Under the pieces are notes generated by a model that did not search any database, had not been told where the DNA came from, and saw only the letters and a program-made list of their open reading frames with translations. DNA of 64,000 bases from SAR116 cluster bacterium AG-321-A13. Its GTDB lineage: Bacteria; Pseudomonadota; Alphaproteobacteria; Puniceispirillales; Marisalimonadaceae. Location of the stretch: positions 58,115-122,114 of the forward strand of contig QBXD01000001.1 in NCBI GenBank assembly GCA_003283875.1, read 5' to 3'. Positions 39,650-49,948 of this stretch are shown here, piece after piece (position 1 is the first letter of the stretch; each line of letters starts with the position of its first letter). Both the position numbers and the translations under genes were made by a program.

Positions 39650-40024
39650 ATGATTATATTAGACTTACCTGTTCATGCAATTGCTCATGCTAGAGCTGGT
39701 GATAAAGGAGATGTATCTAATATTTCACTTATTGCTTATTTAGATAGTGGATGGAAGGTTATAAATGATCTTGCTACTGAAGAACGAGTGTTGGATATTT
39801 TCAGTCATTTAGGTGCAACTCAAGTTAAAAGATTTGAACTTCCATCTCTAAAAGCATTAAATTTTGTAATTCAAAGTGCTCTTGGGGGTGGTGTTAATAG
39901 CTCCTTAAGACTTGATAGACACGGTAAAACTTTATCTTCACATCTACTTCACGAGCTAATTTTACCTATTAGTGAAGACATGATACCCTCTAATTCACCA
40001 TATTTAAAAAATTTTAAGGAATGA
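39650..40024 (+). CDS. AtuA-like C-terminal (ferredoxin-fold-like) domain protein
   Basis: VHAIAHARAGDKGDVSNISLIAYLDSGW..., LPSLKALNFVIQSALGGGVNSSLRLDRHGKTLSSHLLHE; resembles the C-terminal region of fused AtuA proteins. Confidence 0.8.
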   Translation: MIILDLPVHAIAHARAGDKGDVSNISLIAYLDSGWKVINDLATEERVLDIFSHLGATQVKRFELPSLKALNFVIQSALGGGVNSSLRLDRHGKTLSSHLLHELILPISEDMIPSNSPYLKNFKE

Positions 40025-40027
40025 AAA

Positions 40028-41692
40028 ATGCAAGAAGCTGGATCACTCTTAGTAAAATTACTTGAAAAACAAAAAGTTGATAGAGTGTTTTGCGTTCCAG
40101 GCGAAAGCTACCTTTCGGTAATGAATGGTCTCCAAGAAACATCTATAGAAACAATTCTTTGTAAACACGAAGGCGCGGCGTCAATGATGGCTGAAGCCGA
40201 TGGTAAGCTTACTGGCAGGCCTGGCATTGCTTTTGTAACTAGAGGTCCAGGAGCTACAAATGCTGCATCAGGAATACATATTGCGCAGCAAGATAGTACT
40301 CCTATGATATTATTTGTAGGCCAAATTGGTAAGGAAATGTATGGCAGAGACGCTTTCCAAGAAGTTGATTATCAACAATTTTATGGTGGTATGGCAAAAT
40401 TAGTAATTGAAGTTCAGCAATCTGACCGATTATCAGAAATCTTCTCACGAGCTTATCACACAGCTATGTCAGGAAGACCCGGACCTGTTATAATAGCATT
40501 ACCAGAAAACATGCTAACTGAAAAAACAGATAAAAAACCATTAGAGTTCATTGATCAATTGATGTCTGCTCCTACAACAAAGGATCTTGCACAATTTATT
40601 GAAGAAATAAAAGAAGCTAAAAATCCAATTGTTGTTTTAGGGGGATCAATATGGTCTCAGGAAGCTGAAAAAGATTTAATATCTATTTCTGAAATGCTTG
40701 GATTAACAATAATTACATCTCATAGAAGACAAAGTTATTATAATAATTTACATAAAAATTATGGTGGTGATCTCGGGCTTGGTGTTAATCCAAAATTAAT
40801 CGATCGAATTAATAATAGTGATTATCTAGTATTGTTAGGTGGTAGATTAAGCGAAAACCCTTCGCAAGGTTTTACATTGTTGGGTATTCCAGAACATAAT
40901 AAAAAGTTTATTCATATTCATCCAGGTTCAGAGGAAATAGGAAGAATTTATAAACCTCATCTTGGAATTGTATCAAATCCAATAGCATTTGTGAACATAC
41001 TTAACAACGCATTAAAGGGTCTAAATACAAAACCCAATTCTAATAATGAACTTAATGCATTTAAATCTCACGAAGAATATATTGAATGGGGCGATATGCC
41101 TTTAGAAGCTCCTAATTCAGGTGTTGACCTAACATCAGCTTTTAGAACTCTTAGAAAACATTTAGATCCTAATACAATTATTACTAATGGGGCTGGCAAT
41201 TATGCTGTTTGGGGTCATAGATTATTTAGGTTTACAAAAGTTAAGACGCAACTTGCACCAATTTCTGGTTCAATGGGATACGGACTGCCAGCTGCAATAG
41301 CAGCTAAATTAAGATTTCCTGATAATATGGTTATAGCCCTTGCAGGTGATGGATGTTTTCAAATGACTGAAAATGAGTATGCTACAGCCGTTCAATATAA
41401 TGCTGCAGTAATTGTATTAGTAGTAGATAATGAAATGTACGGAACAATTAGAATGCATCAGCATAAACATTATAAAGGAAATTATAAACATACTGGATTA
41501 GTCAACCCAAACTTTTCTGATTTAGCCAACGCCATGGGAGGCAAAGGTTATACAGTTGAAAATACCGAAGATTTTTATGAATTATTTGTGAACGCTAATA
41601 ACTGGGCAAATAAGAATAAACTTCCTGCTTTACTTCATATTAAAACTGGGTCTGAGATGGTATTGCCTGGGAAGCGCTTCAACTCACTATAA
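40028..41692 (+). CDS. Thiamine pyrophosphate-binding protein (acetolactate synthase-like)
   Basis: VFCVPGESYLSVMNGL, CKHEGAASMMAEADGKLTGRPGIAFVTRGPGATNA, ALAGDGCFQMTENEYATAVQYNAAVIVLVVDN ThDP motif. Confidence 0.92.
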   Translation: MQEAGSLLVKLLEKQKVDRVFCVPGESYLSVMNGLQETSIETILCKHEGAASMMAEADGKLTGRPGIAFVTRGPGATNAASGIHIAQQDSTPMILFVGQIGKEMYGRDAFQEVDYQQFYGGMAKLVIEVQQSDRLSEIFSRAYHTAMSGRPGPVIIALPENMLTEKTDKKPLEFIDQLMSAPTTKDLAQFIEEIKEAKNPIVVLGGSIWSQEAEKDLISISEMLGLTIITSHRRQSYYNNLHKNYGGDLGLGVNPKLIDRINNSDYLVLLGGRLSENPSQGFTLLGIPEHNKKFIHIHPGSEEIGRIYKPHLGIVSNPIAFVNILNNALKGLNTKPNSNNELNAFKSHEEYIEWGDMPLEAPNSGVDLTSAFRTLRKHLDPNTIITNGAGNYAVWGHRLFRFTKVKTQLAPISGSMGYGLPAAIAAKLRFPDNMVIALAGDGCFQMTENEYATAVQYNAAVIVLVVDNEMYGTIRMHQHKHYKGNYKHTGLVNPNFSDLANAMGGKGYTVENTEDFYELFVNANNWANKNKLPALLHIKTGSEMVLPGKRFNSL

Positions 41693-42877
41693 TTTTTGAT
41701 TAGGATTTCTCAAATAAAAATCATTTCCAAGAACTACCTTTTGTGATTTCAATTCTTTGATATTCTTCGAACAAATTTGTTCCATTACATTTGAAAGTTC
41801 GTCTTTTAATATATCATGTACGTGATCAGCTCCTTTATCTCCTAATGCAGCAAGACCAATAATAAATGGTCGTCCAGTCATTATAAAATCAGCACCTAGC
41901 ATTAAGCCTTTACTTATGTCTTGACCAGAGTAAAAGCCTGAATCTATAATTATCGGAAATTTTGACCCTAGTTTTTTTCTAATTTCTGGTAATACTTGTA
42001 ATGGGCTTGGCGCAATATCAATTTGTCGTCCTCCATGATTTGAAATATAAATAGCATCAATAATTTTACTAGCTTGAATTGCGTCGTTAATATCCATTAA
42101 GCCTTTAAGAATAATTGGACCGCTCCATAAATCCCTCACTTCTTTTAGATAATCCCAATCTAGATAACGTTGCATCTGGCTTCCGGCAAAGCCTGCTTTA
42201 GACTTTGCGTTTCCATGCCAGCTACCATCACTATATTGATCCATAGTCCCAAATGCAGGAATACCATTTATGAGCGTCCCAATTGACCATGATGGGCATA
42301 TTGCTGCTTGAAAGAAAGTTCTTAAATTATTTTTAGGTGGTACCGATACCCCTGCCATTCTAAGCCTCTCTCTTCTGCTAGATGCGGGTATGTCGGCAGT
42401 AACAATTAAGGTTTTAAAGCCAGCATTTTTTGCCCTTTTTAATAAGTCATTTCTTATGGCTTTGTCCGCAGGAGGATATAACTGAAACCAACCCATACCA
42501 TTAAGATGCTTTCCAACATCTTCAACTGAAGCACACGCAACTGTCGATAATGAATAAGGAATATTATTTTTAACTGACATTTTTGATAGTGCTATTTCTG
42601 CACCTGGCCACATTAAGCTAGTCATTCCCACAGGAGCCATTCCAAAAGGTGCGTCATATTCATAATCAAATAACTTAGTTTTTAAGTTTGGGTTTACGGT
42701 TCCTTTTAAATACTGAGGAACTAAAAAGATCTGGTTAAAGACCTTTCTATTATTTTCTAAAGCCTCATCATAACCAGTACCAGCAAATAAGTATTCTGCA
42801 GCAAAATGTGGCATTCTCCTTTTTGCAACATTAACCATATCACTAACTCTTGGATATTTATCAACTAGGTTAGACAA
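41687..42877 (-). CDS. FMN-dependent alpha-hydroxy-acid oxidizing protein (L-lactate/mandelate dehydrogenase-like)
   Basis: YISNHGGRQIDIAPSPLQVLPEI active-site motif, IIIDSGFYSGQDISKGLMLGADFIMTGRPF. Confidence 0.92.
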   Translation of the reverse strand: MSNLVDKYPRVSDMVNVAKRRMPHFAAEYLFAGTGYDEALENNRKVFNQIFLVPQYLKGTVNPNLKTKLFDYEYDAPFGMAPVGMTSLMWPGAEIALSKMSVKNNIPYSLSTVACASVEDVGKHLNGMGWFQLYPPADKAIRNDLLKRAKNAGFKTLIVTADIPASSRRERLRMAGVSVPPKNNLRTFFQAAICPSWSIGTLINGIPAFGTMDQYSDGSWHGNAKSKAGFAGSQMQRYLDWDYLKEVRDLWSGPIILKGLMDINDAIQASKIIDAIYISNHGGRQIDIAPSPLQVLPEIRKKLGSKFPIIIDSGFYSGQDISKGLMLGADFIMTGRPFIIGLAALGDKGADHVHDILKDELSNVMEQICSKNIKELKSQKVVLGNDFYLRNPNQKL

Positions 42878-42970
42878 AGATTTCTCCTGAAGTTTATAAA
42901 AGTTGTGTATTAAATATTTTATAGTTAAATTATTAATTAAATCAAAAATAAAATTAAGTGAGTATAATTA

Positions 42971-43675
42971 ATGATTGAAAATCCTCCTTTGATACAAATC
43001 AAAAAACCTACCAGCAGAAACAGACCCAACCAAGAACAACTCAATTATTTCAAGGATGTTCCAACCGGTTTTATATGTGATGCACTAGATGGTTACGCTG
43101 CATTAGACCCTTCGATAAAACCCCTTTTAATTCCTGGAAAGATTGTAAACCATATAGTGGGGCCAGCATTGACTGTTTTTTCTGGGGCTGCTGACGTTTT
43201 AGGAATGGCTATAGCTTTAAGTGAAATACAAGAAGGCGACATTGTTGTTAATAGTGTATGTGGTTTTCAAGGAACTGCCGCGGTCGGCGACAGAATAGCT
43301 GGAATGATAAAAAATAATGGAGGAGTAGGACTTGTTACTGATGGACCTATGAGAGACTTAAATGGAATTATTGAAACTGGTTTAGATTGTTTTTGTACAG
43401 GATTAAATCCAAATTCACCTTATAATAGTGGTCCTTCAAAAATTGGTTTTTCTATCGATATAGGAGGAAAAACTATAAATAGTGGTGATATTATTGTTGC
43501 TGATACCGATGGAGTTACAGTTGTTCCATTTGATAAAATTGATGAAGTAATTAAAAAGCTTGAACGAATTGTTGAGGTTGAAAATGCTATGGATGAAAAA
43601 GTGTCTAATGGACTTAAGATATCTCAAAAAGCTCTAGATTATTTAAATAGTGGTCAAGTTGTTTATTACGATTAA
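42971..43675 (+). CDS. RraA family protein (4-hydroxy-4-methyl-2-oxoglutarate aldolase-like)
   Basis: VPTGFICDALDGYAALDP, GFQGTAAVGDRIAGMIKNNGGVGLVTDGPMRDLNGI, DIIVADTDGVTVVP. Confidence 0.88.
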   Translation: MIENPPLIQIKKPTSRNRPNQEQLNYFKDVPTGFICDALDGYAALDPSIKPLLIPGKIVNHIVGPALTVFSGAADVLGMAIALSEIQEGDIVVNSVCGFQGTAAVGDRIAGMIKNNGGVGLVTDGPMRDLNGIIETGLDCFCTGLNPNSPYNSGPSKIGFSIDIGGKTINSGDIIVADTDGVTVVPFDKIDEVIKKLERIVEVENAMDEKVSNGLKISQKALDYLNSGQVVYYD

Positions 43676-43682
43676 AACAAAA

Positions 43683-44339
43683 TTATTGATAAACTCTGCC
43701 TTCAGTAACTGTTTGTAAATATTCTATTGATAAATTTTCATTTATTTCAACAATTTTAAAACCTTCTTTAGTAATATCTATAATAGCATAATCTGTATAA
43801 ACTCTGGATACCACTCCTGACCCCGTTAATGGCAATGTGCATTTTTCAACTAGCTTAGGTTTCCCTTCTTTAGTTAAATGTTGGGTCATTACAAAGACGT
43901 TTTTGGCTCCAGCTACTAAATCCATTGCTCCACCAACAGCTGGAATACCTTTGCCGGTGGACCAATTTGCTAAATCACCATTCATGGAAACCTCCATAGC
44001 TCCGAGCACACAATAGTCAATATGTCCACCTCTTATCATGGAAAAACTATCTGCATGGTGACAAAAACTACCACCAGGTAAAATTGTAACTGGTTTTTTG
44101 CCTGCATTAATTAAATCAAAATCAATTTCATTTTCGTTTGGAGTTGGTCCCATTCCCAAAAGACCATTTTCTGAATGATAAATGATTTCACGATCATCTT
44201 TGATGTGTTGTGAAACTAGTTCTGGCATTCCTATCCCTAAATTTACATATGATGCGTGTGGAAGATCATTTGCTATTTTGGAAGCGATAACTCCCCTTTC
44301 CCATCCCTTTTCTGCATTCGTAAAATTTTTTTTTGTCAT
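43683..44339 (-). CDS. 3-oxoacid CoA-transferase subunit B
   Basis: ASYVNLGIGMPELVSQHI, YHSENGLLGMGP catalytic Glu, GGAMDLVAGAKNVFVMTQH. Confidence 0.93.
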   Translation of the reverse strand: MTKKNFTNAEKGWERGVIASKIANDLPHASYVNLGIGMPELVSQHIKDDREIIYHSENGLLGMGPTPNENEIDFDLINAGKKPVTILPGGSFCHHADSFSMIRGGHIDYCVLGAMEVSMNGDLANWSTGKGIPAVGGAMDLVAGAKNVFVMTQHLTKEGKPKLVEKCTLPLTGSGVVSRVYTDYAIIDITKEGFKIVEINENLSIEYLQTVTEGRVYQ

Positions 44340-45049
44340 GGATATATCATTCCCTCCTCAATTGCATTGGTTTCAATAATAGGATTATCAATTTCAATTA
44401 TCTTTTTTACAAATATACCTGGGGTTATAACATTTTCTGGATTAGTTTGATGAGGTTCTATAAGTTTTCTTACTTGAATTAAAGATTGTTTTGCTGCCAT
44501 ACACATTATAGGATTAAAATTTCTTGCAGTTTTTTTAAAAGTCAGATTACCATATCTATCAGATACATCAGCCTTAATTAGTGCAAAATCTGCATTGAGG
44601 GCTTCTTCCAAAATATACTTCTTGCCATTAAAGATTTTTTCTTCTTTTCCAATTGCTAAAGGAGTTCCAACCGCTGTTGCAGTATAGAATGCAGGTATAC
44701 CTGATCCCGCAGCTCTAATTCTTTCTGCTAAAGTGCCTTGTGGGACAACTTCTAATTCTATTTCACCCTTGTTATATAGTTCTTGAAAAGTTATACCTTT
44801 GGCTGATCTAGCAAATGAACAAATTACTTTTTTAACCTGTTTTTGACCAATTAACGCACCAAGGCCAACTCGTCCATTTCCAGAGTTATTAGCAATAATA
44901 GTGAGATCTTTAGCGCCATGATCAATCAAACCATGAAGAAGTTCTATTGGGCTTCCCGCTTCTCCAAAACCTCCAACCATAATTGTAGCTCCATCAAAAA
45001 CATCTGATAACATTTCTGCAATTTCTTTTTTTATTTTGTTGATTTGCAT
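44336..45049 (-). CDS. 3-oxoacid CoA-transferase subunit A
   Basis: DGATIMVGGFGEAGSPIELLHGL, VPQGTLAERIRAAGSGIPAFYTATAVGTPLA; 4-bp overlap with subunit B. Confidence 0.93.
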   Translation of the reverse strand: MQINKIKKEIAEMLSDVFDGATIMVGGFGEAGSPIELLHGLIDHGAKDLTIIANNSGNGRVGLGALIGQKQVKKVICSFARSAKGITFQELYNKGEIELEVVPQGTLAERIRAAGSGIPAFYTATAVGTPLAIGKEEKIFNGKKYILEEALNADFALIKADVSDRYGNLTFKKTARNFNPIMCMAAKQSLIQVRKLIEPHQTNPENVITPGIFVKKIIEIDNPIIETNAIEEGMIYP

Positions 45050-45123
45050 TTTGAGCTTTCATGTTGTTTAAATTCTTTTTAAATATATAATATCATTTAT
45101 ACACTAAAAATAAATTAAACTGA

Positions 45124-46332
45124 ATGGTAATAAAAATGAATTTTGAATACTCCGAAAAAGATGAAAACTTTCGAAAAGAAGTGAAAGATTGGCTTGATGA
45201 AACCCTTCCCAAATCTCTTTCCGAAAAAGTTAAGAAATATCAAAGACTAACTAAAGAGGATTATGAAATATTCATGAACAACCTAACTGCTAAAGGTTGG
45301 TTAGCATGGCACTGGCCTAAAGAATATGGGGGAACAGGTTGGAACGCAATTGAAAAACATATTTTTGAAGAAGAAATAATTAAGGCTTCTGCTCCTAGGA
45401 TTGTACCTTTTGGAGTTAATATGCTGGGTCCAGTATTGATAGAATTTGGAACTGAAGAACAAAAAAATTATTATCTTCCTAGAATTTTAAGTAATGAGGA
45501 TTGGTGGGCACAAGGTTACTCTGAACCAGGTGCTGGTTCGGATCTAGCTAGTTTAAAGACAACAGCAGTAGACAAAGGTGATCACTATCTAGTTAATGGC
45601 CAAAAAACTTGGACTACTCTTGGTCATCATGCTGATAAAATATTTTGCTTAGTTAAAACAGATTTAAATGCAAAACCACAACTTGGAATTTCTTTTTTAT
45701 TGATTGATATGGATACTCCTGGGGTCGAAGTAAAACCAATAATCACCTTAGATGGTGAACATGAAGTGAATGAAGTATGGTTTACAAATGTAAAAGTTCC
45801 CAAAAAAAATATTGTTGGAAAAGAAAATGAAGGATGGACTTATGCAAAATATTTATTAACTTTTGAGCGAACTGGTATCGCTGGTGTCCCTTATTCAAAA
45901 TCAGCATTAAATCACTTAAAAATGATATCTAAAAGATCTTTAAAAAATGGCAAACCCTTAATTGAAGATCCTATTTTCTCTTCTGAGATTGCTGAACTAG
46001 AAATAGATTTATTAGCTATGGAAATTTTCAATTTAAGAACAGTAAGTGCTGCCGCAGAAGGAAAAGCTCCTGGAATGGAAAGCTCATTACTTAAAATCAA
46101 AGGGACGCTTGTAAGACAAAAAACAACCGAGTTACTCAGAAAAGCACTAGGACCACAAGCGCTTCCTTATTTACCAGAACAATTTGACGAAGGATGGAAT
46201 GAGATGCCAGTTGGACCTAGTTATGCTGGCCCAATAGCAAAACAATATTTTAATATGCGGAAGATATCTATATATGGCGGATCTAACGAGATCCAAAAAA
46301 ATATAGTAGCAAAAGCATCATTTGGCCTATAG
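45124..46332 (+). CDS. Acyl-CoA dehydrogenase family protein
   Basis: WWAQGYSEPGAGSDLASLKTTAVDKGDHYLVNGQKTWTT, ISIYGGSNEIQKNIVAK. Confidence 0.93.
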   Translation: MVIKMNFEYSEKDENFRKEVKDWLDETLPKSLSEKVKKYQRLTKEDYEIFMNNLTAKGWLAWHWPKEYGGTGWNAIEKHIFEEEIIKASAPRIVPFGVNMLGPVLIEFGTEEQKNYYLPRILSNEDWWAQGYSEPGAGSDLASLKTTAVDKGDHYLVNGQKTWTTLGHHADKIFCLVKTDLNAKPQLGISFLLIDMDTPGVEVKPIITLDGEHEVNEVWFTNVKVPKKNIVGKENEGWTYAKYLLTFERTGIAGVPYSKSALNHLKMISKRSLKNGKPLIEDPIFSSEIAELEIDLLAMEIFNLRTVSAAAEGKAPGMESSLLKIKGTLVRQKTTELLRKALGPQALPYLPEQFDEGWNEMPVGPSYAGPIAKQYFNMRKISIYGGSNEIQKNIVAKASFGL

Positions 46333-46340
46333 GAACAAAT

Positions 46341-47459
46341 ATGGATTTTACATTATCTGAAGAAAGAAAAATGCTTCAGGAGACTGTTGGAAAGTTTTTT
46401 AACAGTAATTATAAAAATATAGATAAAAGAAGCGAAAATGTAAATTTACCTGAAGGTTATTCAAAAGAATTTTGGAAAGAAAGTTCAGATTTAGGTGTAA
46501 TTAGTGCTCTAGTATCTCCAAAGTTTGGAGGATTGGGTGGAAGTGGAGAAGACATTTCAATTATATTTGAACTTGTTGGAAAATCATTATGTGTAGAGCC
46601 TTTTTTATCATCAGCTGTGTTATCTAGTACTGTATTATCTTCAATATCAAATCCAAGAAATGATTTAATTACTGACATAATAGAAGGTAATTTATTAATA
46701 TCATTTGCCCATTGTGAAATGAATAATAGGTATGAAGATCATTACATTGAGACTAACGCTCATTTAAAAAATGATGAATGGAATATTAATGGAACTAAAT
46801 CATTTGTCATGAATGGAGATGATGCTAGCAAAATTATTGTTTCTGCAAGAATAAATGGTGACGTAAATGACAGGGACGGGATAGGACTATTTTTAGTTGA
46901 TAATGACCAAACCTTAAAAAGGCCTTATAATACAATAGATGGTTATAGATCTACAGAGCTCACTTTTGAAAATTCAAAAGGTGAATTACTCGCAAAAGAT
47001 GAAAATGCTCTAAAATGCATTATCAAAGCTAATTCTGCAGGTGCCTTAGCTTTGTCAGCAGAAGCTTTAGGTATTATGCAAATTTGTTTTGATTTAACAC
47101 TTGATTATTTGAAGACAAGAAAACAATTTGGTAAATCTATTGGGGCTTTCCAAAGTATTCAACATAGGATGGTTGATATGATGCTTGAGATAGAACAAGT
47201 AAAATCAGCAGTAATGTTAGCTTCATCCACTTTTGAAACAGACGATTTAACAAGAGATAAAAATATTTCAGCTGCAAAAAATTTGGTAGGTAGAGTTGGT
47301 AAATTAATTGCTGAAGAAACAATTCAATTGCATGGGGGAATTGCAATGACTTGGGAATATTCTGCAGCACATTATGCAAAAAGACTTATAATGATAGATC
47401 ATTTAATGGGTGATAGCGATTATCACAGAGACAGATTTAAACTTTTAAGCAACTTTTAA
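46341..47459 (+). CDS. Acyl-CoA dehydrogenase family protein
   Basis: NINGTKSFVMNGDDASKIIVSAR, LDYLKTRKQFGKSIGAFQSIQHRMVDM, IQLHGGIAMTWEYSAAHYAKR. Confidence 0.92.
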   Translation: MDFTLSEERKMLQETVGKFFNSNYKNIDKRSENVNLPEGYSKEFWKESSDLGVISALVSPKFGGLGGSGEDISIIFELVGKSLCVEPFLSSAVLSSTVLSSISNPRNDLITDIIEGNLLISFAHCEMNNRYEDHYIETNAHLKNDEWNINGTKSFVMNGDDASKIIVSARINGDVNDRDGIGLFLVDNDQTLKRPYNTIDGYRSTELTFENSKGELLAKDENALKCIIKANSAGALALSAEALGIMQICFDLTLDYLKTRKQFGKSIGAFQSIQHRMVDMMLEIEQVKSAVMLASSTFETDDLTRDKNISAAKNLVGRVGKLIAEETIQLHGGIAMTWEYSAAHYAKRLIMIDHLMGDSDYHRDRFKLLSNF

Positions 47460-48712
47460 TTATTGACTAACAAAATAGACGCCTTACTTCTAAAATTTTT
47501 AGGAACTTCAATGGATTTTCTCTTTTTTAAGTCAAATAAGACTGCTACTATTTCAATATCCATTAAAACGTCACCAGAAGCGTCATCAACCATATGATGG
47601 ATGAATTTAAGAGATTTATTACCAATTTTAGTGAAATTAGTATGCATGGTAACAGCCATACCAAGAGGTGCTTTTTTAAAATATCTAACTGAATAATCGA
47701 GAGCGGCTGAACCAATACTATATTCAGTCCTCCAATTGTAATCTGCCCCACAATAAGTAAACAAATGAGTTGCAGCATCAGAGACGCACCCAATTTTAAA
47801 TTGACTGGAACCCACTAATTCATGGTCTAAATCCCAAGTATTTACAGCTTTTTTACACGATATAAAAGCTTTTTTAGATGGTTTATTTGAAGGTCTCTTG
47901 TCGGATAGTGGACGTAAATCTTTAAATTGTGGTTCGTTCAAAAAAGTAGAGCTTTTAACAGAAAAAATTTCATTTATTATCTTTTTTATTTGTTCGTCAA
48001 TTTTAAATAAAATATTAGTTTCAAAATATGCTGATACATTTTGGTTATCGATACAATAAACTTTAGTGAGTAAAGTTATTTTATCATTATCAATATTTTT
48101 TATAGTAAAAATAAATTCTAAGGCACAACCTAAGCTTACTTCTTTACTAAAAATACATCTTTCATTAACAATTTGATAAATTAAATTATCTGGAGTTTTA
48201 CTTGAAATTTTATTAAAAAGAATTTTTATAGCATCATTATGTTTTCCAAAATAATATTGAACGTTCATATGAGACATTTGATCACAATCATTTTTTCTAA
48301 CTAATCCTTTAAAAGCTGAAAAAATGTCTTTTTCAATTACTGGTTTATTTTTTGAAATACTTTCTAAATTTATATTATTTAATCTAACTTTTTTAACCAC
48401 CATTAAATGATCTTTTGTATCATTGTTTACGTTGGTGAGATGCAATTTATGAATAATTTGAATATCATCTTTTTGTTGTATTAAATCTGTTAAAATGTAA
48501 ATAGTTTGAAATTCTTGATAACTAAAAACTAGATCATATATCTCTAATTTCTCATCAAAATCGGAATCTATTTTCTTATTTAATAGTGAAGAAGTAAAAC
48601 CTGTCGCCTCTTCAAAAAAGTTATACATAGAAGATACTTTAAGTTGGTTGCCATCGTCCAAATCGAACTTATTGATAAGCCCTTTATAAGTTTCTAAATT
48701 ATTTATACGCAT
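47456..48712 (-). CDS. Multi-HotDog-domain thioesterase-like protein
   Basis: KGLVRKNDCDQMSHMNVQYYFGKHNDAI (4HBT-type motif) in the middle; C-terminal HotDog-like segment YSIGSAALDYSVRYFKKAPLGMAVTMHTNFTKIGNKSLKFIHHMVDDASGDVLMDIEIVAVLFDL; N-terminal ~130 aa also HotDog-like. Confidence 0.7.
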   Translation of the reverse strand: MRINNLETYKGLINKFDLDDGNQLKVSSMYNFFEEATGFTSSLLNKKIDSDFDEKLEIYDLVFSYQEFQTIYILTDLIQQKDDIQIIHKLHLTNVNNDTKDHLMVVKKVRLNNINLESISKNKPVIEKDIFSAFKGLVRKNDCDQMSHMNVQYYFGKHNDAIKILFNKISSKTPDNLIYQIVNERCIFSKEVSLGCALEFIFTIKNIDNDKITLLTKVYCIDNQNVSAYFETNILFKIDEQIKKIINEIFSVKSSTFLNEPQFKDLRPLSDKRPSNKPSKKAFISCKKAVNTWDLDHELVGSSQFKIGCVSDAATHLFTYCGADYNWRTEYSIGSAALDYSVRYFKKAPLGMAVTMHTNFTKIGNKSLKFIHHMVDDASGDVLMDIEIVAVLFDLKKRKSIEVPKNFRSKASILLVNN

Positions 48713-48737
48713 AGAATTGACAATATTAGGAATAATC

Positions 48738-49940
48738 CTAATTTCTATCCCTCAACTCTAATTTTGCAACGCTCATATTATGAACCTCGTCTGGGCCATC
48801 TGCCAACCTTAAAGCACGAGCATAACCGTATGCATAAGATAGTGGAAAATCTGAGGTTACACCACCGCCTCCATGAATCTGTATTGCTCTGTCAATCACT
48901 CTAGTAGCCATATTTGGTGCTACAACTTTTATCATTGAAATTTCTTTTCTTGCAATTTTATTTCCAACAGTATCCATCATATGAGCGGTCTTTAATACTA
49001 ACAATCTAGCTTGTTCAATCTCAGCTCTACTTTCTGCTATTGCCTCCATAACAACACCCTGTTGAGCAATAGGTTTACCAAAAGCAACCCTAGACTTTGC
49101 TCGTGAAATCATTAATTCTAATGCTCTTTCAGCTTGACCAATTAATCTCATACAATGATGAATCCTTCCTGGTCCCAGACGACCTTGAGCTATTTCAAAC
49201 CCTCTTCCTTCACCTAAAAGAATGTTAGAGGCGGGAACTTTTACGTCTTTAAACTCTACTTCAGCATGTCCATGTGGTGCGTGATCATATCCAAACACAG
49301 GTAAATGTCTTAACACTTTAACACCAGGGGTATTAAAAGGAACAAGTATCATAGACTGCTGTTTATACTTATCTGCGCTAGGATCTGTTTTACCCATAAA
49401 AATCATAATCTTACACCTCGGGTCCATTGCACCTGAGGTCCACCACTTCTTAGCATTAATTACATAGTGATCTCCATTCTTGACAATGCTAGCTTGAATA
49501 TTAGAAGCATCTGAGGACGCCACGTCTGGCTCGGTCATTGCAAAAGAAGATCTAATTTCTCCACTTAATAAAGGGGTTAGCCAATCTTTTTTCTGTTCTT
49601 CGGTACCATATCTTACCAAAACCTCCATATTTCCAGTATCTGGGGCAGAACAATTAAAAATTTCGGCACCTATTGGAGATCTTCCCATTATTTCGCAAAG
49701 AGGAGCATATTCAGTATTAGTAAGACCTGCACCTAAGTTGCTTTCAGGAAGAAATAAGTTCCACAAACCCTCAGATTTTGCTTTAACTTTTAATGTTTCC
49801 ATTATTTCTGGTATGCACCATCTTCCACCCTCTTCAACTTCATTTTTATAAACATCTTCATTTTCATAAACGTTTTCGTTCATAAAATTCGTAACTTTTT
49901 CTTGTAGATCTTTTACTTTTTTAGAATATTCGAAGTCCAT
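48738..49940 (-). CDS. Acyl-CoA dehydrogenase family protein, ACAD10/11-like
   Basis: [104 protein letters not shown]. Confidence 0.92.
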   Translation of the reverse strand: MDFEYSKKVKDLQEKVTNFMNENVYENEDVYKNEVEEGGRWCIPEIMETLKVKAKSEGLWNLFLPESNLGAGLTNTEYAPLCEIMGRSPIGAEIFNCSAPDTGNMEVLVRYGTEEQKKDWLTPLLSGEIRSSFAMTEPDVASSDASNIQASIVKNGDHYVINAKKWWTSGAMDPRCKIMIFMGKTDPSADKYKQQSMILVPFNTPGVKVLRHLPVFGYDHAPHGHAEVEFKDVKVPASNILLGEGRGFEIAQGRLGPGRIHHCMRLIGQAERALELMISRAKSRVAFGKPIAQQGVVMEAIAESRAEIEQARLLVLKTAHMMDTVGNKIARKEISMIKVVAPNMATRVIDRAIQIHGGGGVTSDFPLSYAYGYARALRLADGPDEVHNMSVAKLELRDRN

Positions 49941-49948
49941 TTTTTCCT

